Assembly: GCA_963932145.1 (NCBI GenBank)
Contig: OZ010605.1
Coordinates: 29,111,414-29,175,413, forward strand
Length of the DNA stretch: 64,000 bases
DNA from: Acanthosepion lycidas
Lineage: Eukaryota; Mollusca; Cephalopoda; Sepiida; Sepiidae
Reading direction: 5' to 3'
Positions within the stretch are counted from its first letter, which is position 1. Each line of letters opens with the position of its first letter. The notes beneath the pieces are model-generated. The model saw only the letters and a list, made by a program, of their open reading frames with translations, was not told the DNA's origin and ran no database searches. Positions 54,840 to 64,000 of the stretch are shown here, in pieces. Position numbers and translations under genes: made by a program.

Positions 54840-54950
54840 GAGTCATATCCTCATGTTATTTCATGTACCATGCCCCTTCAAAAAAGTAGTGTCTATAACC
54901 CTCTACAGCTTCCTGTTCTTTGAAGTTCTAAGCAATGTTGGTCACTTTAA
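54840..54950 (-). pseudogene. LINE-R 3' scrap
   Basis: On the minus strand TTCAAAGAACAGGAAGCTGT, AGAGGGTTATAGACAC and GAAGGGGCATGGTACATGA match the 37450-37520 end of LINE-R (CAAAGGACAGAAGGGTGTGG and onward). Confidence 0.6.
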
Positions 54951-54951
54951 T

Positions 54952-55135
54952 ACCAAGTGCTGTAAGGTGTTCGTTATATTAACTTACGCGCAAATATCCT
55001 TGAGAAAAGCATGAACCCACCTGTTCTTCACCCAGCTATTGACTTGTATCACTAAAACCATTATTAACCAAAAAATATTTAGATTTAGGCATAGATGTTG
55101 ATGTACCCTAAACAAAAAAATAAAATAAAATAAAA
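54952..55135 (+). mobile_element. SINE family B with a 5S-like 3' end, internally deleted
   Basis: AATACCAAGTGCTGTAAGG (54951-54969) matches the last bases of 5S rRNA. It is followed directly by GTTCGTTATATTAACTTACG and CCTTGAGAAAAGCATGAACC, so the tRNA part has been deleted. The tail AAATATTTAGATTTAGGCAT and an A-rich end match the 56163 copy. Confidence 0.72.
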
Positions 55136-55281
55136 GAACCAACCAACATTTTTCAATTATTTTTTTTTTAAGATATCCTTATTCTCTATCTTTTCTTTTT
55201 GTTTTATCTTTCTTTTTCTTCCTGTTCATTTCTCTGGCTTCACTTTTCCTTTTTTTTTTTCTGTTTTCTATATTTCCTTCA

Positions 55282-55975
55282 GAGTCTGTCTATATTTCTG
55301 AGATGAGATATTATGTACATTATTTACATTATTCGGACTATTGTCCTCATCTTTGTCGCCATATTTATCACAACGTTTCACTCAACGTTGTACGCTCCAG
55401 CCTTCTTCAGGTGGTTGGAATGTCGAACTGATCCCTTTATTTCGCTCACTGGGGTAGACTGTTATATTAGGTTGGTGCAAAAATAATGTCGTTTTCTCAC
55501 ATATGTTACTATGTGAGAAAACGACATTATTTTTGCACCAACCTAATAGTTCCACGTGCCAAGGATGTCAGTTATCAGTTATCTCCTGTTAATATTGCAA
55601 TTTTGCTGTTATCATTGCATGTTTTTACCAGAGCTCATATTGCAACTATGTTGTTATCATTGCCAGAGAAAAGCAATAATAACAACATAGTTTCAATATG
55701 AGCTCTGGTAAAAACATGATGTGAGAACAGCAAAATTGCAATATGAGCACTGGTAAAAATGGGTTCCTGAAGACATTAGGTTTATAATACCCAGACATGC
55801 ACTCAGGGGCGCATGGCACAGTGGATAAAGGCGTTGGTTAGATCCAGTGACAGCACCCAAAGAGTGTGAGTTCAATACCCGGTTAAGACAGTGGAGAACT
55901 TTCAGAGAGAAATTAACGGCCGAAACGTTGTCATAAATATGGCGAAAAAGATGAGGACAATCGTCCGAATAATGT
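55282..55975. mobile_element. Second head-to-head SINE family A pair, with a long central hairpin and a MITE
   Basis: A minus-oriented body (55282-55590) starts with the tail AGTCTGTCTATATTTCTGAG and contains a MITE. A central inverted repeat follows (55595-55665 against 55675-55765; shared GAGCTCATATTG/CAATATGAGCTC, TGTTTTTACCAGAGCTC). Then comes a plus head with A box TGGCACAGTGG (55814-55824) and B box GAGTTCAATACC (55869-55880). A plus body shortened by a deletion ends at 55975. There is one head and two opposed bodies, as at 36854. Confidence 0.83.
55467..55546. mobile_element. Short palindromic mariner MITE with a different centre
   Basis: An 80-bp perfect-looking palindrome with the same TTAGGTTGGTGCAAAA ends and TA flanks, but its centre is CTCACATATGTTACTATGTGAG in place of the TTTGACGT palindrome of the other copies. 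It sits inside the family A SINE between GACTGT and GTTCCACG. Confidence 0.94.
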
Positions 55976-56162
55976 ATAAATCCTTCATCTATTTGAGGCC
56001 TTATTCCATAGGTCTTGACCTTTTTTTAATTTTTTGTTTTTACTCTTTCTCCATCCTTTTTCTGGCTTACGGCCATATCACGACGAAACACCAGTTCCCA
56101 TACGATCACCAGATGTTAGTCATCGTCGATTCTTGCCAGTTGCTAAATACGCAAGCGCTTGA

Positions 56163-56445
56163 AAATACCGGGTGCTGTAATCTTGGACGCTAGGGTGGTG
56201 TAATGGATATTGACACGGAATTGTTAATGGGAGAAACGAGTTCGAATTCCAGTAGCGTTTGTTATATTCATTTGCGCGAAAATATCCTTGGGAAAGGCAT
56301 GAACCAACCTGTTCTTAACCAAACTGTAGATTAATAAGTAAGATTTGTATCACTAAAACCATTATTAAACTCCCAAAATATTTAGATTTAGGCATAAAAT
56401 ATCCTATAGCTGTTGATGTACGCTAAACAAAAAAAATAAAATAAC
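56163..56445 (+). mobile_element. SINE family B with a 5S-like 3' end and tRNA-like head
   Basis: AATACCGGGTGCTGTAATCT (56163-56182) matches the end of 5S rRNA. It is followed by A-box-like TGGTGTAATGGATA (56196-56209) and B-box-like GAGTTCGAATTCC (56238-56250). The body has TTATATTCATTTGCGCGAAA, CCTTGGGAAAGGCATGAACC and AAATATTTAGATTTAGGCAT, and an A-rich tail. This is the clearest junction between 5S and tRNA pieces on the plus strand. Confidence 0.83.
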
Positions 56446-56459
56446 AAGCAACCAATATA

Positions 56460-57015
56460 TTTCAATTATTTTTTAAGATATCTCTCTTCTTTTCTTCTTG
56501 TTTTATCTTTCTCCTCATCTCTCTTTTTTTTTCTTTTTCTTCCTGTTCATTCCTTTCTCTTCACTTTTACTTCTTTTCAGTTTTCTGTATTTCCTTCATC
56601 TATTTGAGATGTCATTCTATATTTCTTTTAATTTCTAATTCCGTTTTTATTTTTCACTTTCCCGTTTATCTTTTATCTCGATTTTTATTGTGTATACGTT
56701 TGCTTTCCTTTCACTGTTTATTTCTCTCTTCAGTTTTCTTTAATTTTTCGTTCTTTTTTCATCATTCTGGAATTTTTCACCTAGCCTCCATTTCTCTTTC
56801 TTTTTTTGTCTTTTGTTATAATTATTTGTTCTTTCTTCCTTTCTTTCTTTCAACACCGTTTCGTCTTACTTTTCTTTCTAATTCTGCATCCTCTTTTTTT
56901 CTTTCTTCAATAAATTTCATTTCCTTTTTGTTTTCTTCACTGCATCTATTTTTCATATTATTCTTCTTTTTCTTGTTACTTCATTTTCTTCAATTTTTTT
57001 TTTCTTCAGAGAATT
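56460..57015. repeat. Pyrimidine-rich tract
   Basis: TTTC/TTTT-rich low-complexity DNA; the 137-codon plus ORF is F/S/L-rich and not credited. Confidence 0.85.
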
Positions 57016-57023
57016 GACATTTA

Positions 57024-57373
57024 CCGTAATTCCCCATACATAATAAGACTTCATCTATAATACGTACACCTAGAATTTTGCTAAAAATGTGGGAAAATGC
57101 TTCTACTCATGCATAATACGCACCCCTTGCTTGGTAATTAAACACTATAAATTGTACCTCTTCAATTTTATTAAGGGTCAGCGTTTCTTACTCTTATTTA
57201 AAAAATGGTTTTAAACATAGAATAACATTATTTTAATTTAGTTTTATAATAATTTTTATTTTATTTTAAGGCAATTTTTAAATAATTTTTTGTAGCTTGG
57301 ATTAATGCGCACCCCTTATTTTACTTATTATTTTTTTATAGAAAAAATGCGTATTATACATGGGGGATTACGG
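57024..57373. mobile_element. Pogo/Tc1-type MITE, second copy
   Basis: Ends CCGTAATTCCCCATACATAA and CCGTAATCCCCCATGTATAA read inward, with TA on both sides. It contains two copies of a GCGCACCCCTT / ACGCACCCCTT block. It is shorter than, but collinear with, 22246-22718. Confidence 0.87.
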
Positions 57374-57379
57374 TACGTC

Positions 57380-58725
57380 ACTTGTTTCTTCTTTAACAGA
57401 TTTTCATATTTATTTATTTCCGATTTGCTTCTGAATTACTTTTTCTTTCTCCTTTTTTCTTTCTTTTCTTTCAATAAGCTTCTTCACTGAGATTTATTTT
57501 TCCTTCTATTTCATTCTAATTCCTTTTTTTTTTCATTTTTTCTTCGTTTCATTTTTTATTTCTTATTCAGTAATATGTATTCTTCTTCTATTTTGACATC
57601 AGTACCTTTTTTTTCTCCTTATTTATTCTTCATCGATGCACACGTTTCAGTACAAAATACGTCTTTGCCACATTGACAGCAGCTTGCTTAAACAAATACT
57701 TTCGGAGGGGGTCCAACCCCCGCCTATGGGGCGCCCTTCTCCGCCAGTTTGATCAGAAACGGCGTAAATCTATTGCTAGCTAATCTCATTTCCTTATTTG
57801 CAACTCTTGCAGCTGACGTGTACCTCGGAGATCATTCAGCCAAGATCTTTGCAGATCCTTTGCTTCTGTTAACCTGAAGACGGAGTTGGCGAACGTGCTA
57901 CTCCGTTCGATGACGATACCAAGATGTTCGACTTGAACTAAGAATAAATTCCTACATTTATCATGTTCCTTGATTCTCATAACTGACCCGACCAATCCAA
58001 CCCCAGCTCGGTGCAAAATTGAAGTACAACTGGGTATCGGGAAATTCAAACGTGAAGAGGCAGCCCAGTGAATTTGGACCGGGGCAGTGTAGGATGCGGT
58101 TCAAGGCAGTGTGTTAAATATGGGTCCTTATTTTATTCCCCTCTCAATTGTCTTGCCTTCGAAGACAGATTTCCAAAAAGGTGCGTGCAAATGGCTGTGG
58201 ACGCAGGATGGGATGACAAAAGTGGAATGAAATTGACCATCTAATAAGCACCCGGCTATTTTGGTCTCAAGACCACCGTTAGGTCAACAAGATAAATCGT
58301 TTTGGGCTTTCGAAGAATATCAACCGAAGATTGATAATCTTAAGGTAAGAGGTAGTTGTGGACCTTATTTTAACAGATTGCATACGACATTTAGAAATCG
58401 AGAGAATTCTTCTTCTTCTTCTTCTTCTTCTTCTTCTTCTTCTTCTTCTTCTTGCCTTGCCAAAAGAAGGGATGTTGAAATACACATATTCACGTTTCTT
58501 TTTAACAATATCTTGTCACACATAGAATTAATTTAACGGGCACTTTTTGCATATCATCTCATGGCCTCATTCTCTTTTTGAGTATTTTGTTTTTCACTTT
58601 CAATTATTTTGTATTTCTTAATCCAAATGTCTTTTTACAAAACACGCTTTCATTGCCTTTCCATAAGCTTCTTCCTTGAATTTGCCATTGAATTTATAGT
58701 CTCTACGTTTTGCGTTAATCTTTCT
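57380..58725. other. No gene; T-rich DNA and a (TTC)n microsatellite
   Basis: T-rich to 57640. 57680-58250 is more complex (GGAGGGGGTCCAACCCCCGC near 57703) but shows no family signature. (TTC)n of about 15 units lies at 58407-58453. Confidence 0.5.
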
Positions 58726-58729
58726 TTCT

Positions 58730-60665
58730 TTCATACTTTTTCTTTCTTTCTGTCATTTATTTATTTCTTTTGTTCGTTCGTCCATTCTTCTTTGCATTCT
58801 TCTTTTCTATCTTCTTGTCTTTATTCCTTTCTTTCTTCTTTGGTTTTGATATTATCTTCCTTCCTTCCTTCCTTCCTTCCTTATTTTTCTTTCTTCTTGC
58901 TTTCTTTTTTTTGTTTCTTCCCTCCTTGCTTTTACTTTACATTCTTTCTTTCTCTCATCCCTTCCTTCATCATTTCTCCTTTGCTTTCTTCTTTGCTTTC
59001 TTCTTTCCTTCCTGCCTTCGTTCCTTTCTTCCTTACTTACTTTCTTTATTTCTTCCTTCTTTCTTTACGTCTTTCTGCTTTTCTTCTTTGCTTTTATTAT
59101 TTTCTTCCTTCCTTTCTTTCTTCTTTTCATTCTTTCGTTCTTCATTTATTAGATCTTCCTTTCTTCTTTTATTCTTTGCTTTAGACATTTTCGTCCTTCA
59201 CTTTCTTTCTTGCTTTTTTTTCATTCTTTCGTTCTTTCGTTCTTCATTTCTTCCTTGATTTCTTGTTTCCTTTCTCCATTTTCTTCCTTCCTTTCTTCTG
59301 TCCTTACTTGCATTATTTCTTTCTTTCTTTCTTTCTTTCTTCTGCTTTCTTCTTTTTATTCTTTCTTTCGTTCGTTCGTTCTTCATTTCTTTCTTCCTTC
59401 CTTACATTATTCCTTTATTTCTTCCTCCATTTCTTTTTCTTCCTTTCTTTCTGCTTTTCTTTGCTTTTGTTTCTTCCTTTTTTTTTTCTTTCTTTTGATT
59501 TTAAGTGTATCATCCTCCCTCTCGATCTATATTTATTTCATTTCTCTTGGCTTTTCTTTTATATACGCATGCGCAACTTCCAGATCATCAGCCATTTTTC
59601 CATTCATTTATTTTTTTATTCTTTCTTCGGCATCCTTTATTATTTTATACATTCATTTTCAAGTGGTTTTTCTTACGTTTTCTTTCCGTCTTAAATTCAT
59701 TCTTTTCTTTTCTCTTCCTTTCATTTTTATTTTCTATTTATTTTCATTTTACATTTAATTTTTTTTTGCCTATACTTTTCTTTATTTTATTTGTTACATA
59801 TTTTACTATTCATTTATGAATTTAAATCTATAATTTCTCCTTTTTATGAGATCTTTCTTTTTTCTTTCTCCCTTTTCTTTCGTTCTTTCTTTCTTTCTTA
59901 CAGCCTGCCTTCCATTCTTTCTTTCTTTCTTTTTCTTTTCATTCTTTCTTTCTTTCCTTTGTTGTTCATTTCTTCCTTGCTTTCTTCTTATTTTCCTGCC
60001 TTCCTTCGTTTCTTTCTTCCTTGCTTTATTTCTTTGTTTCTCCCTTCCCTCCTTCCTTTCTTCTTTTCATTCTTTCTTTCATTAGTTCGTTCTTCATTTA
60101 TTGGATCTTTTTTTCTTTTTCTTTCCTTTATTTCTTCCCTTGTTCATTTCTTTCCCTTGTGTATTTAAATCTATTTTTGCATCTTTTTTATTTTTGTCTT
60201 TCTATCCATCTTTCATTCATTTTTACATTTAATTCTAGAATTTTCTTCTTTTTCTGTTTTCTGCATTTCGTCGTTTTTGGGGTTTTTTTTTTTTTCGATT
60301 TTGCATTTAAATCTATAATTTTATTTTTTCTTTCTTTCTTCCTTCCATTCTTTTTCTTTCTATCTTTCAGTTTTGCATTTATAAATTTAAATGTATACTT
60401 TTCTCTTTTTAATTTGGTCTTTTTCCTTTATTTTCTTTCGTTTTAATCTGTACTTTGACTTTCTTATTCATTATTTCTTTCTTTATTTGTTCTTTTCTTC
60501 ATTTTCTAATTCGTTTCTCTTTCTTTTTTTAATTTTCGCATTAAAACTATGCTTTCTTCTTTTTAGTTTTTTCTTTCTTTATTTCTTTCTTTTATTTTTT
60601 CATTTAAATCTGTATTTTCCCGCTTACTTGTTCTTTCATTATTTTTTTTATTTTTTTTGTCTTAA
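58730..60665. repeat. 1.9-kb pyrimidine-rich (TTTC)n/(TTCC)n tract
   Basis: Near-continuous TTTC, TTCT and TTCC repeats (for example TTCC at 58860-58881). Several F/S/L-rich plus ORFs of 100-190 codons in different overlapping frames are by-products of the composition. Confidence 0.93.
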
Positions 60666-60669
60666 TGAT

Positions 60670-61145
60670 TTGTTCTTTTCTTTTTCTTTTTCCTATTTCA
60701 TAACCGGTATTGAAATAATATCAATTGCTGACCATCAAATCCAGTATAGATATCTTGGTTCCATATATGGGATTGTACGTATGCGCATGCGTATTACTAT
60801 TAGCAGCACTAGTAGTAGTAGTACTAGTATGAAATTTTTATTAATTTCTATTTGTTAACCATTTTGACTAGTTAAAATGTATTGATGTTTTAATTAACTA
60901 AATACATGGAAAGGTATTGGGTATAAGACATTTTCTTAAAATATTTTTCTTCAGAAAAATCACAAAGTATCCAGAGGTTGATGAGAACGAGGGAGAAGAC
61001 AGAACGAGTGTCTGGATGGAAAGATTCGAGCGTTGTATACAGCTTTGAGGGTGTATTGGCAACCAATGATGGTGCGCGTAGAGAAAAAGCTAAATCTGCT
61101 ATATATACTGCCTAAAAAAGAAACTAACTCATAATTGTTTCTGGG
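60670..61145. other. No recognised feature
   Basis: Contains a short AGT triplet run near 60810-60826; otherwise nothing recognised. Confidence 0.35.
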
Positions 61146-61150
61146 CATCT

Positions 61151-61764
61151 AGTAATTTCTCGAAAATAATACGCATCCATAAATAATACGCACCCCAGCA
61201 AATGATCCGAAAATTAAGAAATATATCTATCCCTATGTCTGATACGCTTCAAGGAAGTGTTGTCTCACGATAGCCACAGATGGCACTGAGGATGAACTTC
61301 TTTGCCAAAGAAATAAGAATAAAGAGGCCGAAGATAATTTTGAACAGGACGAAGATAATATTTTGAATTATAATTTGTTTAATGATAATTTAGATATTGA
61401 TTCTATAATAGAAAGTGGTCACGATCATGCTGAAAATTAAAATTTCAATAAATTAACTTGATATCCTCTTTTCTTCGAAATTGGCCTTTTTATAGATTTT
61501 TATAATTTTTTCGCCAAATAAAAAAAAATAGTGTTACTGATAAATATAAATTTATTGACAAAAAAATGTTATAATTATTATTGTTGGTTAAAAATGAAAA
61601 TTAAGATAATATCTTTCTTCTTTTAGAGCAACCAGTACGTCTTTACGATTAAAAATCAATAATGAAAAAAATATTTTTATTCAAGCATATTAATAATACG
61701 CGCCCCTACTAACACATGTAATTTACACTAGAAAAAAATCCGAATTATTTTTGAGAAATCACAG
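61151..61764 (+). mobile_element. Pogo-like transposon, internally deleted
   Basis: Ends AGTAATTTCTCGAAAATAAT and (inward from the right) TGTGATTTCTCAAAAATAAT form inverted repeats bounded by TA. Subterminal ATAATACGCACCCC blocks are shared with the 22246 and 57024 MITEs. Only the last part of a transposase gene remains, so the element cannot move on its own. Confidence 0.83.
61261..61440 (+). pseudogene. Pogo/jerky-type transposase C-terminal tail
   Basis: A 60-codon stretch ends at a stop at 61440 and encodes CLTIATDGTEDELL followed by an acidic tail (EAEDNFEQDEDN...DIDSIIESGHD). The xxDGTEDxLL motif followed by an acidic C-terminus is typical of pogo-type transposases just after the DDE domain. 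The DDE domain is absent upstream. Confidence 0.75.
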
Positions 61765-61769
61765 TATGT

Positions 61770-62050
61770 ATGTAAAGTTTTATTGCTTTGAGTTGTATAA
61801 ATATATTTCCAAGTACTAGCGAGTTTGGCAACGAGATGATTTTAAATGCGAAACTTAAAAGATTAAACGCAAATGATTAGGTAGTTGGCTTCATTAAATT
61901 GAGGCAGGGGGTATTTTTAGCGAATTATTTTTTGTTTTCTGTTTTGGATTTTTCTTCTTGTTATTAATAATTTTAGGAATACCTGAGCACCCCGTTGGTA
62001 TCAAATATTCAGCTATCATATATTCTCGCTTTTAATTACGAGTTGGAACG
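61770..62050. other. No recognised feature
   Basis: AT-rich; no gene. Confidence 0.35.
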
Positions 62051-62053
62051 GGA

Positions 62054-62056
<3 letters not shown>

Positions 62057-62089
<33 letters not shown>

Positions 62090-62248
62090 TTCTCTTTCTA
62101 TCTCTCTCACTCTCTCAAACACACACACGTATACTCACAAACACATACATATGTATATATAAATACAAACATAAATACACACACACGCATATATATATAT
62201 ATATATATATATACATACACAAGTTATATATATATATACATATGTATG

Positions 62249-62293
<45 letters not shown>

Positions 62294-62373
62294 ATTATAA
62301 TTACATGTACATGTACATATATATATATATATAATTATAATTAAATTTATATATATAACGTGTATATATATAA

Positions 62374-62425
<52 letters not shown>

Positions 62426-62427
62426 CT

Positions 62428-62468
<41 letters not shown>

Positions 62469-62510
62469 ACATATGCAATTTTTTATATATATTATTTATA
62501 TATTATATAT
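62057..62510. repeat. Complex (CT)n, (CA)n, (TA)n microsatellite block
   Basis: CT at 62057-62116, CA-rich to 62190, then several TA tracts interspersed with ACATGT and TATAATTATAATTA units to about 62510. Confidence 0.93.
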
Positions 62511-62565
62511 GCGCGGTATTTATTGGAAAGCGCTCGATATCAGTGATAGCGCTAATATATTCAGT
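62510..62565 (-). repeat. Dispersed repeat family D fragment
   Basis: GGTATTTATTGGAAAGCGCT-CGATATCAGTGATAG resembles CATATTTATGGGATAAAGTGCTCAATATCAGAGATAG of the 2951 copy, again right at the end of a TA tract. Confidence 0.5.
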
Positions 62566-62569
62566 TGAA

Positions 62570-63440
62570 TTGGTGTGAGTTTGTGACCCTGGGTTTCACG
62601 CTATTTACGAACGTCAGACAAACTGATTAATTTGTAAATTTTGGATTTATATATCGTTGCGTATATCGGTGTTTTTATGGTAGTGGAAGGAAAAATTGTC
62701 GTCGGGACGCCACTCTTGAGTACACAAACATACATATACTCACGTTTACTCACTGAAGTACGCAGACATACATACACGCATGCTCAATCATTGGAGCTCT
62801 CAAAAACATAAAATATATGTACAGTGTCGGACTGGTCTTATATGCGCATCCATGTATCGTTGCATATATACGTACGCAATTGGTCGCTGTTAGTCAATGT
62901 TGTATAGGGTAGCGAATATCTTTCTTCAGTTGCGGTGTTAACGCGCAGGTGACCCTTGTTTCGTTACTCTCCTCTTTGAGAGAGCTATTTCTGTTTATTG
63001 TGACTATAAAAGAACACTATATGCCAACCTTGTATTCACAGTTGAACAAAGCTTTCTTAAAGGCTACACTTGCGTAGTTTTATCAATAGAGACATGAAAA
63101 AATTAATGAACATCCAAAAATAATTCCTATTTGCCGACAAAACAACAAACATATACACAATGGAACCTACTGTTGACAAAAAGCCTTATAAATAACAAAA
63201 TCACACTATAATGAAAAAAGACAACTGTAAACGAAAAAACAAAGCCAGGAAGTGAAAGATACAGCCTTTAAATTGAAAAAAGTCGAAAGGATAAACTGCA
63301 TAGCGGAAGAACAAACATTTGCAAAGGACACACACACCTAACTACGATAAAAAAACCCACATTCTACCTAATCAACACCGCAGAGTTTGTCTGATAATAG
63401 CAAAAGCGTTAACACTAGGGTTACAAACCCATATACATAT
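62570..63440. other. No recognised feature
   Basis: Mixed sequence with a TATAAAAGAACACT at about 63006 that could be a TATA box of a lost promoter or LTR, but there is no supporting structure. Confidence 0.3.
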
Positions 63441-63441
63441 A

Positions 63442-63443
<2 letters not shown>

Positions 63444-63507
<64 letters not shown>
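63444..63507. repeat. (TA)n microsatellite bordering the second foldback copy
   Basis: TA tract that ends in GTATAT just before GAAGAAAAATATACGG. Confidence 0.95.
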
Positions 63508-63510
<3 letters not shown>

Positions 63511-63612
63511 GAAGAAAAATATACGGAAAAACAAACAAAAATCCCAATATGCAATTATGCTGTTTTAATGCTAATATAATGTCATACTGTCGGATCTATA
63601 TCCATATATTTG

Positions 63613-63613
<1 letters not shown>
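63508..63613 (-). mobile_element. Second, rearranged copy of the hammerhead foldback element
   Basis: 63511-63584 is the reverse complement of 19685-19760 with few changes (GACATTATATTARCATT, AAAACAGCATAATTGCATAT, CCGTATATTTTTCTTC). 63585-63613 then matches 19763-19795 in direct orientation (TACTGKCGGATCTATAT). The ribozyme core itself is absent; homology stops at its predicted cleavage site. (TA)n lies on both sides. Confidence 0.82.

Positions 63614-63700
<87 letters not shown>
63614..63700. repeat. (TA)n microsatellite
   Basis: About 87 bp of TA. The remaining 63700-64000 shows a short (TA)n at 63872-63888 and no gene. Confidence 0.95.
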
Positions 63701-63701
<1 letters not shown>

Positions 63702-64000
63702 TGTATATTATTAATTAAAGTTTATCAAACAATTGAAATCCTATATGTAATAAATTGTATTTCATAAGAGCTCTAAAAAAGCAGCAGCTCAATCTTCAAG
63801 GACTACAAACAAAATCACCTTGATCTATATCCCCCTGCAAATTCCATACGGGTTACCATATTAGATCATTAATATATATATATATACCCAAGTATAGGAT
63901 TGGTGTATATGGAGTAAATTCCAATGACCAAAAAATACTTAAAAGATTTCTCAATATAAAGTAGAGCAAATATAATTATTCGAAAATTATAACATAAATA

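Noticed and set aside
55814..55885. tRNA gene candidate
   Set aside because: A and B boxes are present but the cloverleaf stems do not pair well, and the segment is continuous with a SINE body; it is a SINE head.
58609..60858. Several 100-190 codon plus frames
   Set aside because: Same cause: TTTC/TTCC low-complexity DNA lacks stop codons in these frames.

Overview
This window looks like transposon-saturated intergenic or intronic DNA from a large, AT-rich animal genome. I recognise no host protein-coding gene, rRNA gene or functional tRNA gene. Three things point to a mollusc, most likely a coleoid cephalopod of the octopus type: very many long (TA)n, (CA)n and (TTTC)n microsatellites; several tRNA-derived SINE families; and a mix of CR1-like and other LINEs, Tc1/mariner, pogo/Tigger and palindromic mariner MITEs. 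The assignment is inference from repeat style, not from a marker gene, and is moderate in confidence.

Layout. 0.1-1.65 kb: a nearly complete but broken Tc1-like transposon with long inverted ends. 1.7-4.5 kb: microsatellites and a minus-strand SINE (called family A here). 6.6-7.7 kb: a decayed CR1-like LINE carrying a mariner MITE. 8.5-13.8 kb: 5S/tRNA composite SINEs (family B), Tc1/mariner remnants, old family A copies and a LINE scrap. 14-18.5 kb: three more mariner MITEs, SINEs and two copies of a second LINE (called LINE-R), one of them split by a MITE. 19.4-22.7 kb: a foldback element holding a near-complete hammerhead ribozyme, then a family B SINE interrupted by a pogo-like MITE. 24-31 kb: tandem and dispersed repeats, a 1.2 kb purine-rich tract and LINE pieces. 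31.5-37.5 kb: mariner and Tc1 remnants, foldbacks, and LINE-R interrupted by an inverted SINE pair. 38-46.2 kb: pyrimidine tracts, a 33-bp/(TA)n array, an 87-bp satellite, and Tigger-like elements with a 17-bp minisatellite. 47-57.4 kb: MITEs, SINEs, LINE scraps, a 39-bp minisatellite derived from a 5S-like SINE head, and a second large inverted SINE pair. 57-64 kb: TTTC-rich DNA, a pogo-like element with a recognisable transposase tail, and a second copy of the 19.4 kb ribozyme-bearing element.

No pathway or operon is present; what the pieces share is parasitism. The MITEs depend on mariner or pogo transposases, and the SINEs probably on LINE machinery. The most interesting signals are the hammerhead motif and its second copy, whose homology stops at the predicted cleavage site; a hammerhead-like core with covarying stem II in SINE family A; head-to-head SINE pairs, one flanked by a short target duplication; and minisatellites that grew out of identifiable transposon segments (the 5S promoter region, Tigger termini and the LINE-R C-terminal domain).
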